From positions 186,001-250,000 of the forward strand of contig CAWIXH010000006.1 of NCBI GenBank assembly GCA_963839995.1: a stretch of DNA of 64,000 bases. Direction: 5' to 3'. Shown in pieces: positions 9,646-17,711 of this stretch. The notes beneath the pieces were generated by a model. That model was not told the DNA's origin, ran no database searches, and was given only the letters and a program-made list of their open reading frames with translations. The number at the start of each line of letters is the position of its first letter. The stretch's first letter is position 1. A program made the translations under genes and the position numbers. This DNA comes from CAWIUB01 sp963839995 (GTDB lineage Bacteria; Actinomycetota; Actinomycetes; Mycobacteriales; Jatrophihabitantaceae).

Positions 9646-9879
9646 GGAGGACGGGCCGACAGCCCGTAGACCCTCGACGTGCAGCGCTCTTGTGTACGGC
9701 CTGTGGACGGGTCTAGCGTGCGGTCTTGCCGGACGCGACCCCGTCTGACTGAAGTCAAGTCGTTGCCTGACCACGGTGGCTCAGCCAAGCGCCCCCTGTC
9801 GGGCGGTTGAGGGGAGGTGCGCGAGCGTGAGTGCCGTGCCCGGCCGGCAGATCCGACTCATCGATAGGGAGAACCCCGA

Positions 9880-11790
9880 ATGATGACATCACGACGACGT
9901 GCTGCCGCGCTGATCGGCGCCGGTGCGCTAGCCCTGACCGCAGCGATCGCGCTGAGCTCACAGAGCGCCTCAGCCCAGACGTTCGGCTACCAGAACCTCA
10001 ACCCCGTTCAGCAGCGGCACGTATCGGGCCTGCTCGCCGCCGAACTCGGCCCGGGCACGAGCAGGGCGCGTACCGCCGCCCCGTTGGCGCCCGCGGTAAC
10101 CGTGCCGCAGACACCCGGCCCGAACGGCTGCCCGGCCAAGCTCGGGTCGAACGTGAAGGTCAATCAGAACTGTCTGAACCTCACCGACTCCGACCTGCAA
10201 GGCCGCGGCCAGGCACAGAACGAAACCTGGATCGCGGTCGACCCGAACAACCCAGCGCATGTGCTCGCGAGCTACAACGACTACCGGCGCGGCGACGGCA
10301 CGTGCGGCGTGTCGTACTCGCTGAACGGCGGCAAGACGTGGGCCGACACGACCACGCCGAACGGCTTCACCCGCGGCGACTTCGTCGGCACGCCACGCGA
10401 ATACTGGCAGGCGTCCGGAGACACCTCGGTGGCCTGGGACACCAAGGGCAACGCCTACCTGTCCTGCCAGGCCTTCAACCGCGGCAGCGGCGTCTCCCCC
10501 AACCCGGACCAGTCCAGCGGCTTCTTCCTGTTCCGCTCGACCCACACTGACGGCGCGTCGTTCAACTTCCCCGGCCGCCCAATCGCGACGCTCGACGACA
10601 CGGTCGGCACCGGGGCCGCGCTGCTGGACAAGCAGCTGATGACCGTCGACAACCACCCGAGCAGCAAGTTCGCCGACCGTATCTACGTCACCTGGACGAC
10701 GTTCGCCGCCGACGGCACCGGCTACATCTACGAGGCCTACTCCAACGACTACGGAGAAAGCTTCTCGGCACCGGTCCTAGTCAGCGGCGACAATGCCTTG
10801 TGCGGTAACACCTTCGGCCTGCCCACCCCGCAGGGGCGCTGCAACGAGAACCAGTTCTCCCAGCCGTTCACCGCGCCAGACGGCACGCTCTATGTCGTAT
10901 ACGCCAACTACAACAACGTGGTGACCGGCAACGACAACCGCAACCAGGTGATGCTGGCCCGCTCCGCCAACGGCGGCAAGAGCTTCGGCAAACCGGTGAA
11001 GGTCGCCGACTACTACGACCTGCCCGACTGCGACACTTACCAGGGCGCCGGCGCCGACCCGTTCCGGGCCTGCGTGCCGGAGAAGGGCACCAGTCAGAAC
11101 TCGGTGTTCCGGGCCGCCAACTACCCGCTCGGCGGAGTGGACCCCACCGACAGCAACCGGGTCGTGGTCACCTTCGCCTCCTACATCAACCGCGACTCCA
11201 ACGAGGCCCGCGGCTGCACCCCGACCGGGTTCGCCGCCGACGGCCTCAACACCTACGACGGGGTGAAGACCGGAGGCTGCAACAACGACATCGTCTACAG
11301 CGTCTCGACCAACCGGGGCGCCTCGTTCTCCGGCACCACGATCGACCCGCGGCTGCTGCCGGTGGTCAGCGACAAGTCCACGCAGGCCCGCACCGACCAG
11401 TTCTGGCAAGGTGTCGCGTTCGCGCCGGACGGGACGCTGGTGGTCAGCTACTACGACCGGTCCTACGGCATCGACAACAGCACCGGGTACTCGGACATCA
11501 CCGTGTCTGCGTCGCATGACAGGGTGACGTTCGCGCACAAGCGCGTCACGTCGTCGTCGATGCCGCCGCCGACCCAGTTCAGCGGGCAGTTCATGGGCGA
11601 CTACATCGGACTCGACGTCACCGCCACCACGGCCTACCCGATCTGGGCAGACACCCGCACGGTGGACGAGTTCCTCTGCCCGGGCACCGGAACGCCCAGC
11701 GTGCCGCCGTCCGTCTGCACTGGGTCGGCGCCCAACGCGCCGGTCGCCAACGACGAGGACATCTTCGCCGCAGCGGTGGCGATCCCGTAA
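9880..11790 (+). CDS. Secreted sialidase/BNR-repeat family exoprotein
   Basis: A 636-residue protein with a Sec signal peptide (basic n-region, hydrophobic stretch, cleavage near SASA-QT at about residue 32). The mature part contains Asp-box/BNR-like blades: SYSLNGGKTWADT, YSNDYGESFSAP, LARSANGGKSFGKP and STNRGASFSGT. This points to a six-bladed beta-propeller of the sialidase superfamily, acting outside the cell. The arginine triad of true sialidases was not traced, so the enzymatic activity is unproven; a glycan-binding or other glycosidase role is possible. An AGGGAG ribosome site precedes tandem ATG codons. A strong hairpin follows the gene. Confidence 0.75.
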   Translation: MMTSRRRAAALIGAGALALTAAIALSSQSASAQTFGYQNLNPVQQRHVSGLLAAELGPGTSRARTAAPLAPAVTVPQTPGPNGCPAKLGSNVKVNQNCLNLTDSDLQGRGQAQNETWIAVDPNNPAHVLASYNDYRRGDGTCGVSYSLNGGKTWADTTTPNGFTRGDFVGTPREYWQASGDTSVAWDTKGNAYLSCQAFNRGSGVSPNPDQSSGFFLFRSTHTDGASFNFPGRPIATLDDTVGTGAALLDKQLMTVDNHPSSKFADRIYVTWTTFAADGTGYIYEAYSNDYGESFSAPVLVSGDNALCGNTFGLPTPQGRCNENQFSQPFTAPDGTLYVVYANYNNVVTGNDNRNQVMLARSANGGKSFGKPVKVADYYDLPDCDTYQGAGADPFRACVPEKGTSQNSVFRAANYPLGGVDPTDSNRVVVTFASYINRDSNEARGCTPTGFAADGLNTYDGVKTGGCNNDIVYSVSTNRGASFSGTTIDPRLLPVVSDKSTQARTDQFWQGVAFAPDGTLVVSYYDRSYGIDNSTGYSDITVSASHDRVTFAHKRVTSSSMPPPTQFSGQFMGDYIGLDVTATTAYPIWADTRTVDEFLCPGTGTPSVPPSVCTGSAPNAPVANDEDIFAAAVAIP

Positions 11791-11810
11791 CCAACGTGGC
11801 GGGCGGGACG

Positions 11811-11845
11811 AGTGGGGTCGGGCAGGAAGTCGGCCCGACCCCACT
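11811..11845. terminator. Bidirectional hairpin terminator
   Basis: A perfect 13-bp inverted repeat (arms 11811-11823 and 11833-11845, 9-base loop) lies between the convergent ends of the secreted propeller gene (stop 11790) and the lipoprotein gene (stop 11868). There is no T-tract, which is usual for hairpin terminators in high-GC Actinobacteria. The position between two converging genes fits termination in both directions. Confidence 0.7.
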
Positions 11846-11867
11846 GCCCCGGCGAGCTCGACCACCG

Positions 11868-12503
11868 TCACGAACTGCCTGGCATGGGCAACGGACCCGC
11901 GCCCTGCCCCGGCGGCGGCACCACCACGACGGTGAGGCTGAACCCCTGCTGCGCGCGGGCGCACATCGGATGGGTGTGCAGGCATGCGTAGTCGGTGTGC
12001 GCCGTCACCACGCCCGCCCCCTTGCGCACCGCGGTGAATAGCGCCCACGCCGCTCCCGGCGCCGGATAGCCGTGCGCGGCATCTCGTCGCAACGGCGCCA
12101 ATCCGGCGCCCTCGCCCGCCGCCGCGGCCTGTGGGGCCGTCCACGACCCCGCCAAAACCACCCGCAGCCGCTGATACACCCGCAGCTCGATCGGCCCGCC
12201 GTTGGACGCCAACCCCACCTGCACCGTCACCGCCGCACCCGGCCCGGCGGAAATCGACGGCGTTGGGCCCGTCCGAGGCGTCGGCCTGGCGGAAGTCATA
12301 GGGAGCGGGGTCGGGCTGCTGCTCGGGGTCGGCGGGCGGGTCTTGCTCGAGTCACCTGCCGAGCTTGTCGCGCTTGTCGAGGCGCAGCCCGCCGCGACCA
12401 GCAGTGCGCCTGCAATCAACAGCGGGCAACCAGGCCACGCCCATCGGCCCCTGAGGTAACCCGGGGACCCGGTTGCTCGGCTGCCCCTGAAGCGCGTTCC
12501 CAT
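11868..12503 (-). CDS. Putative lipoprotein, unknown function
   Basis: A 211-residue protein. After a long basic n-region there is a hydrophobic stretch and a lipobox ending AAGC (Cys about residue 40), then a Ser/Thr/Pro-rich linker (about 42-75), and a small extracytoplasmic domain of about 130 residues with no family I can name. Two cysteines near YACLHTHPMC could be disulphide-bonded or metal-binding. The start is set at the ATG at 12503 because AGGGG lies five bases upstream; the frame stays open further upstream but without signal-peptide logic. Convergent with the secreted propeller gene. Confidence 0.6.
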   Translation of the reverse strand: MGTRFRGSRATGSPGYLRGRWAWPGCPLLIAGALLVAAGCASTSATSSAGDSSKTRPPTPSSSPTPLPMTSARPTPRTGPTPSISAGPGAAVTVQVGLASNGGPIELRVYQRLRVVLAGSWTAPQAAAAGEGAGLAPLRRDAAHGYPAPGAAWALFTAVRKGAGVVTAHTDYACLHTHPMCARAQQGFSLTVVVVPPPGQGAGPLPMPGSS

Positions 12504-12640
12504 CTGACCCCTGGCCTGTCTGGACCAACCCGCGAGGTGGTTTCCCTCCTGCCATCTACGACGAGCCGACCGCCGCCACACGTTCCCCACCCACGCAGGA
12601 CGATCGGTCAGGTAACGCCGCGCTGAGCGAGACTCGCGGT

Positions 12641-13231
12641 CTATGCGCCGCGGACGTTGCGCAGCTCCACTGCCGAGCGCGAGCTGCGAAATGGGCGGCT
12701 CCCGGCGCGCACCCGGCGGATCAGCGCCAGCCGGTCGGACCCGTCGTGCAACCCCAGCGATCTGCGCAGCACCGAGGTCGGCGCGATGCGGCGCACCACC
12801 AACGGCGCGAACCCGAGCCTGGCCAGATACCGATTCGCGTCGCGCGATGTGGTAACGGCGCTGGCCACCACATGCTCGACGCCGCGCTGCTCGGCCAGAT
12901 GTACACACGCGCTCAGCAGGGCGCGGCCGATGCCCCGACGCCGGAACGCCTTGTCGACGACCAGGTGGCTGATCTGCAGCGCTGGAAAGCGCACGATCGC
13001 GCCGATCTCGTCGTCGAAGACGAGGACGAAACCGACCAGGGCGCCCGTCAACTCGTCAATGGCGACGAGGAACTGACGATCACCGCAGGTCAGCACCTCG
13101 GCCAGGCGCTGGTCGGTATCGGAGGACCGTCCGCCAAATGCGCCGGACGGGAGTTCGGACTCGCCGAGGCGCACGAGCTCCGGGATGTCTGCAAGCTCGG
13201 CGGGCCGTACTCGGACGTGGCTACGCGACAC
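12641..13231 (-). CDS. GNAT family N-acetyltransferase
   Basis: A 196-residue acetyltransferase of the GNAT fold. The acetyl-CoA pyrophosphate loop is the RRRGIGRALL motif, preceded by the ISHLVVDKAF strand. ALVGFVLVFDD forms the central sheet, and NRYLARLGF is the usual C-terminal helix. Substrate unknown; it could be a small molecule or a protein N-terminus or lysine. The GTG at 13231 is preferred because GGGAG lies about seven bases upstream; a TTG 22 codons earlier extends the frame but adds no conserved residues. Same strand as, and downstream of, pdtaR. Confidence 0.82.
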   Translation of the reverse strand: MSRSHVRVRPAELADIPELVRLGESELPSGAFGGRSSDTDQRLAEVLTCGDRQFLVAIDELTGALVGFVLVFDDEIGAIVRFPALQISHLVVDKAFRRRGIGRALLSACVHLAEQRGVEHVVASAVTTSRDANRYLARLGFAPLVVRRIAPTSVLRRSLGLHDGSDRLALIRRVRAGSRPFRSSRSAVELRNVRGA

Positions 13232-13396
13232 AGCTGCGCTCCCTGCGGGGTCGGCACGACCTACGTCTGGATTTGCGAGTTTCGATAGCTGTGGCAATGA
13301 ACGGACCCTAGTAGGGCGGGAAGTGCGCTTGGCAGTGGGGTGTGCATTTCATGGCAGCTAGCTGAATGGGGGCTTCGCGCACCCCCCCGGAAATGG

Positions 13397-14077
13397 CTAG
13401 GATCGGGCGCTCCGCGGGAGCGAGGGGGCCGCGGCCGCCTGAGGGGTGTCGCCGGTTAGCACCAGTTCGGCCACTGAACGCATCGAGGTGCGGTTGTCCA
13501 TCGCGGCACGCTGAATCCACCGGAACGCCTCCGGCTCCGTCATCCGGTGATCGGACATCAGCACGCCCTTGGCCCGCTCGATCAGCTTGCGGACCTCCAG
13601 CCGGTCGCGCAAGCCGTGCACCTCGGACTCCAGCGCCCGGATCTCGGCAAACCGTGAGGTGGCCATCTCGATCGCGGGCAGCAGATCACGCTTCTGGAAC
13701 GGCTTGACCAGGTAGGCCATCGCTCCGGCATCGCGCGCCCGCTCGATCAGATCGCGCTGGCTGAACGCGGTGAGGATGACGACCGGGGCGATGCGTTCGG
13801 CGGTGATCTGCGCGGCCGCGGTGATGCCGTCCATCTTCGGCATCTTGACGTCGCAGATGACCAGGTCCGGGAGCAGTTCCTTGGCGAGCTCGACGGCCCG
13901 TTCGCCGTCCGGCGCCTCGCCGACGACGTCGAACCCCTCCTCCTGAAGCATCTCGCGCAGATCCAGCCGGATCAGGGCCTCGTCCTCGGCAATGAGCACT
14001 CGCCTACTCGACGGCTCGGCAGACGAACTCGTTGACGCAGCAGGCACTGGTGCGTCCCTCCGGTGTGGTGCGGACAT
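13397..14077 (-). CDS. pdtaR: ANTAR-domain response regulator PdtaR
   Basis: A 226-residue two-component output protein. The N-terminal receiver (RVLIAEDEALIRLDLREMLQ, phospho-acceptor Asp in VICDVKMPKMDG, and the LVKPF Lys) is joined by a short coiled coil to a C-terminal ANTAR RNA-binding domain (ERAKGVLMSDHRMTEPEAFRWIQ). By analogy with Mycobacterium Rv1626, the phosphorylated protein should bind tandem hairpins in mRNA leaders and prevent termination; a PdtaS-type kinase is expected elsewhere. The ATG at 14077 is chosen because the longer frame runs into the decayed duplicate upstream and matches it. A TAGGGT box 11 bases upstream could be the -10. Confidence 0.93.
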   Translation of the reverse strand: MSAPHRRDAPVPAASTSSSAEPSSRRVLIAEDEALIRLDLREMLQEEGFDVVGEAPDGERAVELAKELLPDLVICDVKMPKMDGITAAAQITAERIAPVVILTAFSQRDLIERARDAGAMAYLVKPFQKRDLLPAIEMATSRFAEIRALESEVHGLRDRLEVRKLIERAKGVLMSDHRMTEPEAFRWIQRAAMDNRTSMRSVAELVLTGDTPQAAAAPSLPRSARS

Positions 14078-14103
14078 CGCTGTAAGTAACCCTAGCCCCG
14101 GTA

Positions 14104-14289
14104 GCGTGTCCGCTGGATTAAGCACCTCGACAGCCTGCGCGCCCTCTGCCGCCTCGCCGATGAGCGTCGAAGCCCTCCTGCTGGAGCATCTCGCGAAGAT
14201 GGAGACGGATCAGCGTCTTGTCCTCTGCGATCGGCACGCGCCGATTGAGTGTCGGCAACAGAGGCCACGGACGCTGCCTCCTGTGCCAA
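14104..14289 (-). pseudogene. Decayed partial duplicate of a PdtaR-type receiver domain
   Basis: The minus strand encodes RRVPIAEDKTLIRLHLREML, continuing QQEGFDA. It matches the start of the PdtaR receiver at about 21 of 27 positions, but no single frame stays open. A one-base shift is needed after GFDA to continue as IGEAAEGAQAVEVL (PdtaR: VGEAPDGERAVELA), and another shift separates a plausible N-terminus (TTG at 14289, ASVASVADTQS) from the receiver. The predicted product stops early. It lies directly upstream of intact pdtaR on the same strand, so it is best read as the remains of a tandem duplication or of a second ANTAR-type regulator. The phospho-acceptor region is gone. Confidence 0.7.
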
Positions 14290-14346
14290 TGACCTCGTTG
14301 TCTGGCGGTAGCCTACGGTGTCGAAGGCAAGTGCGTAGGGTCAATC

Positions 14347-14429
14347 GCCGGGATGGTGGAACGGGATACACGATCGCCTCAAAAGCGATTGCGCGAAAGC
14401 GCGTGCGGGTTCGAATCCCGCTCCCGGCA
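14347..14429 (+). tRNA. tRNA-Leu (anticodon CAA)
   Basis: The acceptor arms GCCGGGA (14347-14353) and TCCCGGC (14422-14428) pair perfectly, with A as discriminator. The anticodon stem ATCGC/GCGAT encloses the loop CTCAAAA, giving anticodon CAA for UUG codons. A long variable arm (GCGC-GAAA-GCGC) marks it as a class II tRNA, and the T-arm GCGGGTTCGAATCCCGC is canonical. CCA is not encoded. Confidence 0.97.
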
Positions 14430-14481
14430 CTGAAGAAATCGTCGTATCGCGCTGAGTCGTGAACCCGTGGCGTGACGTGCC

Positions 14482-15297
14482 CTAACCGCGCAGCCACTTC
14501 TCGCGCGCGTGCCGACCGTCGTGGTCGATGTCGAGGAAGATCGAGCGCGCCCCGATCAAACCGGCGGCGGCGTCGCTCAGCTGCGCCGGCACGAACCGCC
14601 GCACTCGCACGGCCACGCCCATGCTCGCCGGCACGTACACCCGCCGGCGGGGCCGGTGCAGCACCCGGACTATCGCCGCCGCCACGTCGTCCGGCGACAC
14701 CCGTCCGTTCACGAACAGCAGTCGCCGCGCCTCGGTGGTGAGCTCGGTGTCGACGAGGGCAGGCATAATCAGGGTGAACCGCACGCCCCGGCCATGCAGC
14801 TCGAAACGCGCCGCGTCGGTATAGCCCACCACCCCGTACTTGCTCGCGCAGTAGCTCGCCTCGTCCCCGCCGTAGGTCTCGCCGGAGATGGACGCCACGT
14901 TGACGATGTGCCCGGTACGGCGAGGCAGCATCGACCGCAGAGCGCACTTGGTCCCGGTCATGACGCCCAGCAGGTTCACGTCGATCACCTGCCTCGCTAT
15001 TGCGTCGCTCTCCTCCGCGACCGGGCCGGCCGGGAGGACCCCCGCGTTGTTGATCAGCACGTCCAGCGGACCGAGGTCGCGTTCCACTGCGGTGACGAAT
15101 GCCCGGAACGAGTGGGGATCGGTCACGTCCAAGCCATAGGCGGTGCGGATGCCGAGGCGGTCAGCGGCGCTCTTCAGCGCGGCTTCGTCGACGTCGCCGA
15201 TGGCCACCTGGGCGCCCGCAGCGAGGAGCGCCCGGGCCGTCGCCAGCCCGATCCCCCGCGCCGCGCCGGTGATCGCGACGACTCGTCCGGCCAGCAT
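14482..15297 (-). CDS. Short-chain dehydrogenase/reductase (SDR)
   Basis: A 271-residue classical SDR. The dinucleotide-binding motif TGAARGIG (residues 10-17), NNAGV (83-87), the catalytic Ser in VASIS (about 136-138) and Tyr149-Lys153 (YCASK) are all present. An acidic residue at the end of strand 2 (GDVD, about 34-37) suggests NAD(H) rather than NADP(H). The C-terminal extension with VRRFVPAQL resembles acyl or steroid-type SDRs, but the substrate is unknown. The start is set at ATG 15297, just before the Rossmann strand; the frame extends upstream without conserved sequence. Divergent from the decarboxylase gene, about 65 bases away. Confidence 0.85.
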   Translation of the reverse strand: MLAGRVVAITGAARGIGLATARALLAAGAQVAIGDVDEAALKSAADRLGIRTAYGLDVTDPHSFRAFVTAVERDLGPLDVLINNAGVLPAGPVAEESDAIARQVIDVNLLGVMTGTKCALRSMLPRRTGHIVNVASISGETYGGDEASYCASKYGVVGYTDAARFELHGRGVRFTLIMPALVDTELTTEARRLLFVNGRVSPDDVAAAIVRVLHRPRRRVYVPASMGVAVRVRRFVPAQLSDAAAGLIGARSIFLDIDHDGRHAREKWLRG

Positions 15298-15362
15298 GCC
15301 CACCGAGACTAGAGCGTGCCCGCACGAACAAGCGCGGGCAGACTGTGCGGGTGAGCCGCCAC

Positions 15363-16787
15363 ATGACGCCCGACGAGTTCCGCAGGTACGGCCGGGAGGT
15401 CGTCGACTGGATTGCCGACTACTACGACAAGATCGAGACGTTTCCCGTCCTGTCGCGGGTCGAGCCGGGCGCGGTGCGCGCCACGCTGCCGTCGGCGCCA
15501 CCTGAACGCGGCGAGCCGTTCGCCGATGTCCTCCACGACCTGGACGAAGTGATCCTGCCCGGCATCACCCACTGGCAGCACCCGTCGTTCTTCGGGTACT
15601 TTCCCGCCAACGCCAGCGGGCCGGCGATCCTGGGCGACCTACTCAGCTCAGGACTCGGCGTGCAGGGCATGCTCTGGGCGACCTCCCCGGCGGCAACCGA
15701 ACTCGAGACCCACGTCCTGGACTGGCTCGCCCAGCTGCTCGACCTGCCGGCGGCGTTCGGGTCGGACGGCCCCGGGGGCGGCGTCATCCAACACACCGCC
15801 TCGGACGCCGTGCTGGTCGCGCTGGTCGCGGCTCTGCACCGCGCAAGGGGTGGCATGACCGAGTACGCGGGTGTCGCGGCGGGGCGGTTCACAGTGTACG
15901 CGTCCGGGCAGAGCCATTCGTCGGTCGAGAAGGCGTGTCGAGTCGCCGGATTAGGGGCAAACGCGCTGCGCAAGATCGATGTCGACGCCGGCACGCTGCA
16001 GGCCCGGCCGGACCGTCTGCGCGAGCTGCTTGCAGCGGACGTGGCAGCCGGCCATGCGCCAGCCCTGGTTGTGGCCTCGGTCGGCACCACCGGGGTGGGC
16101 GCGGTCGACCCGGTGCGCGAGCTGGCAACGATCGCGCACGAGTTCGGCGCCTGGCTGCACGTGGACGCGGCCTGGGCGGGCGTGGCGGCGATCTGCCCGG
16201 AACTGCGCTACATCAACGATGGCCTCGAGTTGGCCGACTCGTACTGCACCAATCCGCACAAGTGGCTGCTGACCAACTTCGACTGCGATGCGTTCTGGGT
16301 GGCCGACCGGTCGGCGCTGCTGGGCGCGCTGTCGATCCTGCCCGAGTATCTGCGCAACGCGGCGACTGAGTCCGGTGCAGTGATCGACTACCGCGACTGG
16401 CACGTGCCTCTCGGCCGGCGCTTCCGCGCGCTCAAGCTATGGGCGGTGATCCGCTGGTATGGCGCCGAGGGATTGCGCGAGCACATCGCGTCGCACATAT
16501 CGCTGGCCGAGCAGTTCGCCTCGTGGGTGCAGGCCGACGCGCGCTTCGAGCTGGTCCTTCCGCGGTCGCTCTCTCTCGTCACGTTCCGGCTGCGGGCCGG
16601 TGATGAGGCCACTCGAGCCGTCATGGACCGGGTCAACGCGTCCGGCGACCTGTACCTGACCCATACCTCGGTGAACGGCCGGCTTGCCCTGCGCCTCGCG
16701 ATCGGCTCGCCGCAGACGCAGGAGCGGCACGTTCGGGCAGCCTGGGCCGCCCTGCAGACCGCCGCCTCCGACTTCGGGAGTATCTGA
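15363..16787 (+). CDS. PLP-dependent aromatic-L-amino-acid/glutamate decarboxylase family protein
   Basis: A 474-residue group II PLP decarboxylase, full length for the DDC/TDC family. The lysine that binds pyridoxal phosphate lies in NPHKW (about residue 300), preceded by HVDAAWAG with the ring-stacking Asp. The conserved HPSFFGYFPANAS block (about 70-85) and GGVIQHTASDAVL are present. It should decarboxylate an aromatic or related amino acid; residues deciding Phe/Tyr/Trp/DOPA specificity cannot be judged by eye. The start is taken at ATG 15363, with GGGTGAG seven bases upstream; a GTG six codons earlier (15345) is possible. A hairpin overlaps the stop codon. Confidence 0.88.
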   Translation: MTPDEFRRYGREVVDWIADYYDKIETFPVLSRVEPGAVRATLPSAPPERGEPFADVLHDLDEVILPGITHWQHPSFFGYFPANASGPAILGDLLSSGLGVQGMLWATSPAATELETHVLDWLAQLLDLPAAFGSDGPGGGVIQHTASDAVLVALVAALHRARGGMTEYAGVAAGRFTVYASGQSHSSVEKACRVAGLGANALRKIDVDAGTLQARPDRLRELLAADVAAGHAPALVVASVGTTGVGAVDPVRELATIAHEFGAWLHVDAAWAGVAAICPELRYINDGLELADSYCTNPHKWLLTNFDCDAFWVADRSALLGALSILPEYLRNAATESGAVIDYRDWHVPLGRRFRALKLWAVIRWYGAEGLREHIASHISLAEQFASWVQADARFELVLPRSLSLVTFRLRAGDEATRAVMDRVNASGDLYLTHTSVNGRLALRLAIGSPQTQERHVRAAWAALQTAASDFGSI

Positions 16788-16818
16788 TCCAGGGCCCTGC
16801 ACCAAAGACTCCCGAAGT
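16771..16818. terminator. Hairpin terminator spanning the decarboxylase stop
   Basis: A perfect 11-bp inverted repeat (arms 16771-16781 and 16808-16818, 26-base loop) begins inside the last codons of the PLP decarboxylase and ends before the converging tesB stop. The loop holds a further AGGGCCCT palindrome. Placement between convergent genes fits bidirectional termination. Confidence 0.6.
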
Positions 16819-16826
16819 GGGTGGGG

Positions 16827-17711
16827 TCACGCGCTGGGGACCCGGAGCATGCCTTCCTGCATCACCGTGACGATGTGCCGGCCGTCGCGGGCGAAGATCC
16901 GCCCATACGCCAGGCCACGGCCACCGGATGCCGATGGCGACGAGGTGTCGTAGAGGAACCAGTCATCGGCGCGGAACGGCCGGTGGAACCACATCGCGTG
17001 GTCCAGCGAGGCCACCACGATCGGGTCGAGACCCGCGGCCAGGCCATGGTGGATCAGCACCGAGTCGAGCAGCGTCAGGTCCGAGGCGAAGGTCAGCGCG
17101 CAGACGTGGACGAGCTCGTCGTCCGGCAGGTGCCCGTTGGCGCGCATCCAAACGCGGTGCGGAGCGCTCTCCCGTGGGCCCTGCGCGTGCTGAACCCACG
17201 GCGGATCGTCGACGTAGCGCAGGTCGAACGGCCGGGGCATACGACGCAGGTAGGCCGCATCCGGGCCGAAGTCAACCCAACGCTCCTCGAGTGTTGGCAC
17301 CTCCTCCGGGCTCGGTACACCAGGCATCGGGCTCTGATGGTCGACGCCGCCCTGCCGCAATTGGAAAGACGCCGCCAGGGAGAAGATGGCCTTGCCGTGC
17401 TGGACCGCGACGACGCGGCGCGTGGTGAACGACCGGCCGTCTCGTTCGCGGTCGACCGTGTACACGATCGGTACCGCCGGGTCGCCCGACCGGATGAAGT
17501 ACGAATGCAGCGAGTGGACGCCGCGGTCGTCCGGCACCGTGCGGCCGGCCGCGACGAGCGCCTGGCCCGCCACCTGGCCGCCGAAGACCCGCTGCAGCGA
17601 CACATTCGGGCTCGGCCCACGGAAGATGTCCTCCTCGATCTGCTCGAGGTCGAGCAACCGCACTAGTCCGTCGACGATCGCTTGGCCGTCGGCGGCGACT
17701 TCAGCGGTCAC
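16827..17711 (-). CDS. tesB: Acyl-CoA thioesterase II (TesB)
   Basis: About 294 residues with the double hotdog fold of TesB. The first hotdog carries VFGGQVAGQAL and HSLHSYFIRSGDP; the second carries SLDHAMWFHRPF and GRIFARDGRHIVTVMQEGMLR, including residues of the usual Asp-Thr/Ser-Gln active-site network. It hydrolyses acyl-CoA to free fatty acid and CoA. It overlaps the 3' end of pyk, a gene pair also adjacent in Mycobacterium (pykA-tesB1). The GTG at 17711 begins the conserved TAEVAADGQAIVDGL segment; ATG 17723, four codons earlier, is an alternative. Confidence 0.9.
   Translation of the reverse strand: MTAEVAADGQAIVDGLVRLLDLEQIEEDIFRGPSPNVSLQRVFGGQVAGQALVAAGRTVPDDRGVHSLHSYFIRSGDPAVPIVYTVDRERDGRSFTTRRVVAVQHGKAIFSLAASFQLRQGGVDHQSPMPGVPSPEEVPTLEERWVDFGPDAAYLRRMPRPFDLRYVDDPPWVQHAQGPRESAPHRVWMRANGHLPDDELVHVCALTFASDLTLLDSVLIHHGLAAGLDPIVVASLDHAMWFHRPFRADDWFLYDTSSPSASGGRGLAYGRIFARDGRHIVTVMQEGMLRVPSA

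Noticed and set aside
9660..9870. Riboswitch in the leader of the secreted propeller gene
   Set aside because: The leader has G-rich local stems, but none of the cobalamin, c-di-GMP or ydaO-type core motifs could be matched.
13362..13392. GGGGG/CCCCC hairpin downstream of pdtaR as a terminator
   Set aside because: The stem is short and G-C homopolymeric, easily formed by chance at this base composition; left unlisted as a feature.
14482..15501. Longer 339-residue version of the SDR protein
   Set aside because: The extra N-terminal 68 residues are Arg/Pro/Ser-rich and overlap the divergent decarboxylase start; the Rossmann motif begins right after the ATG at 15297.
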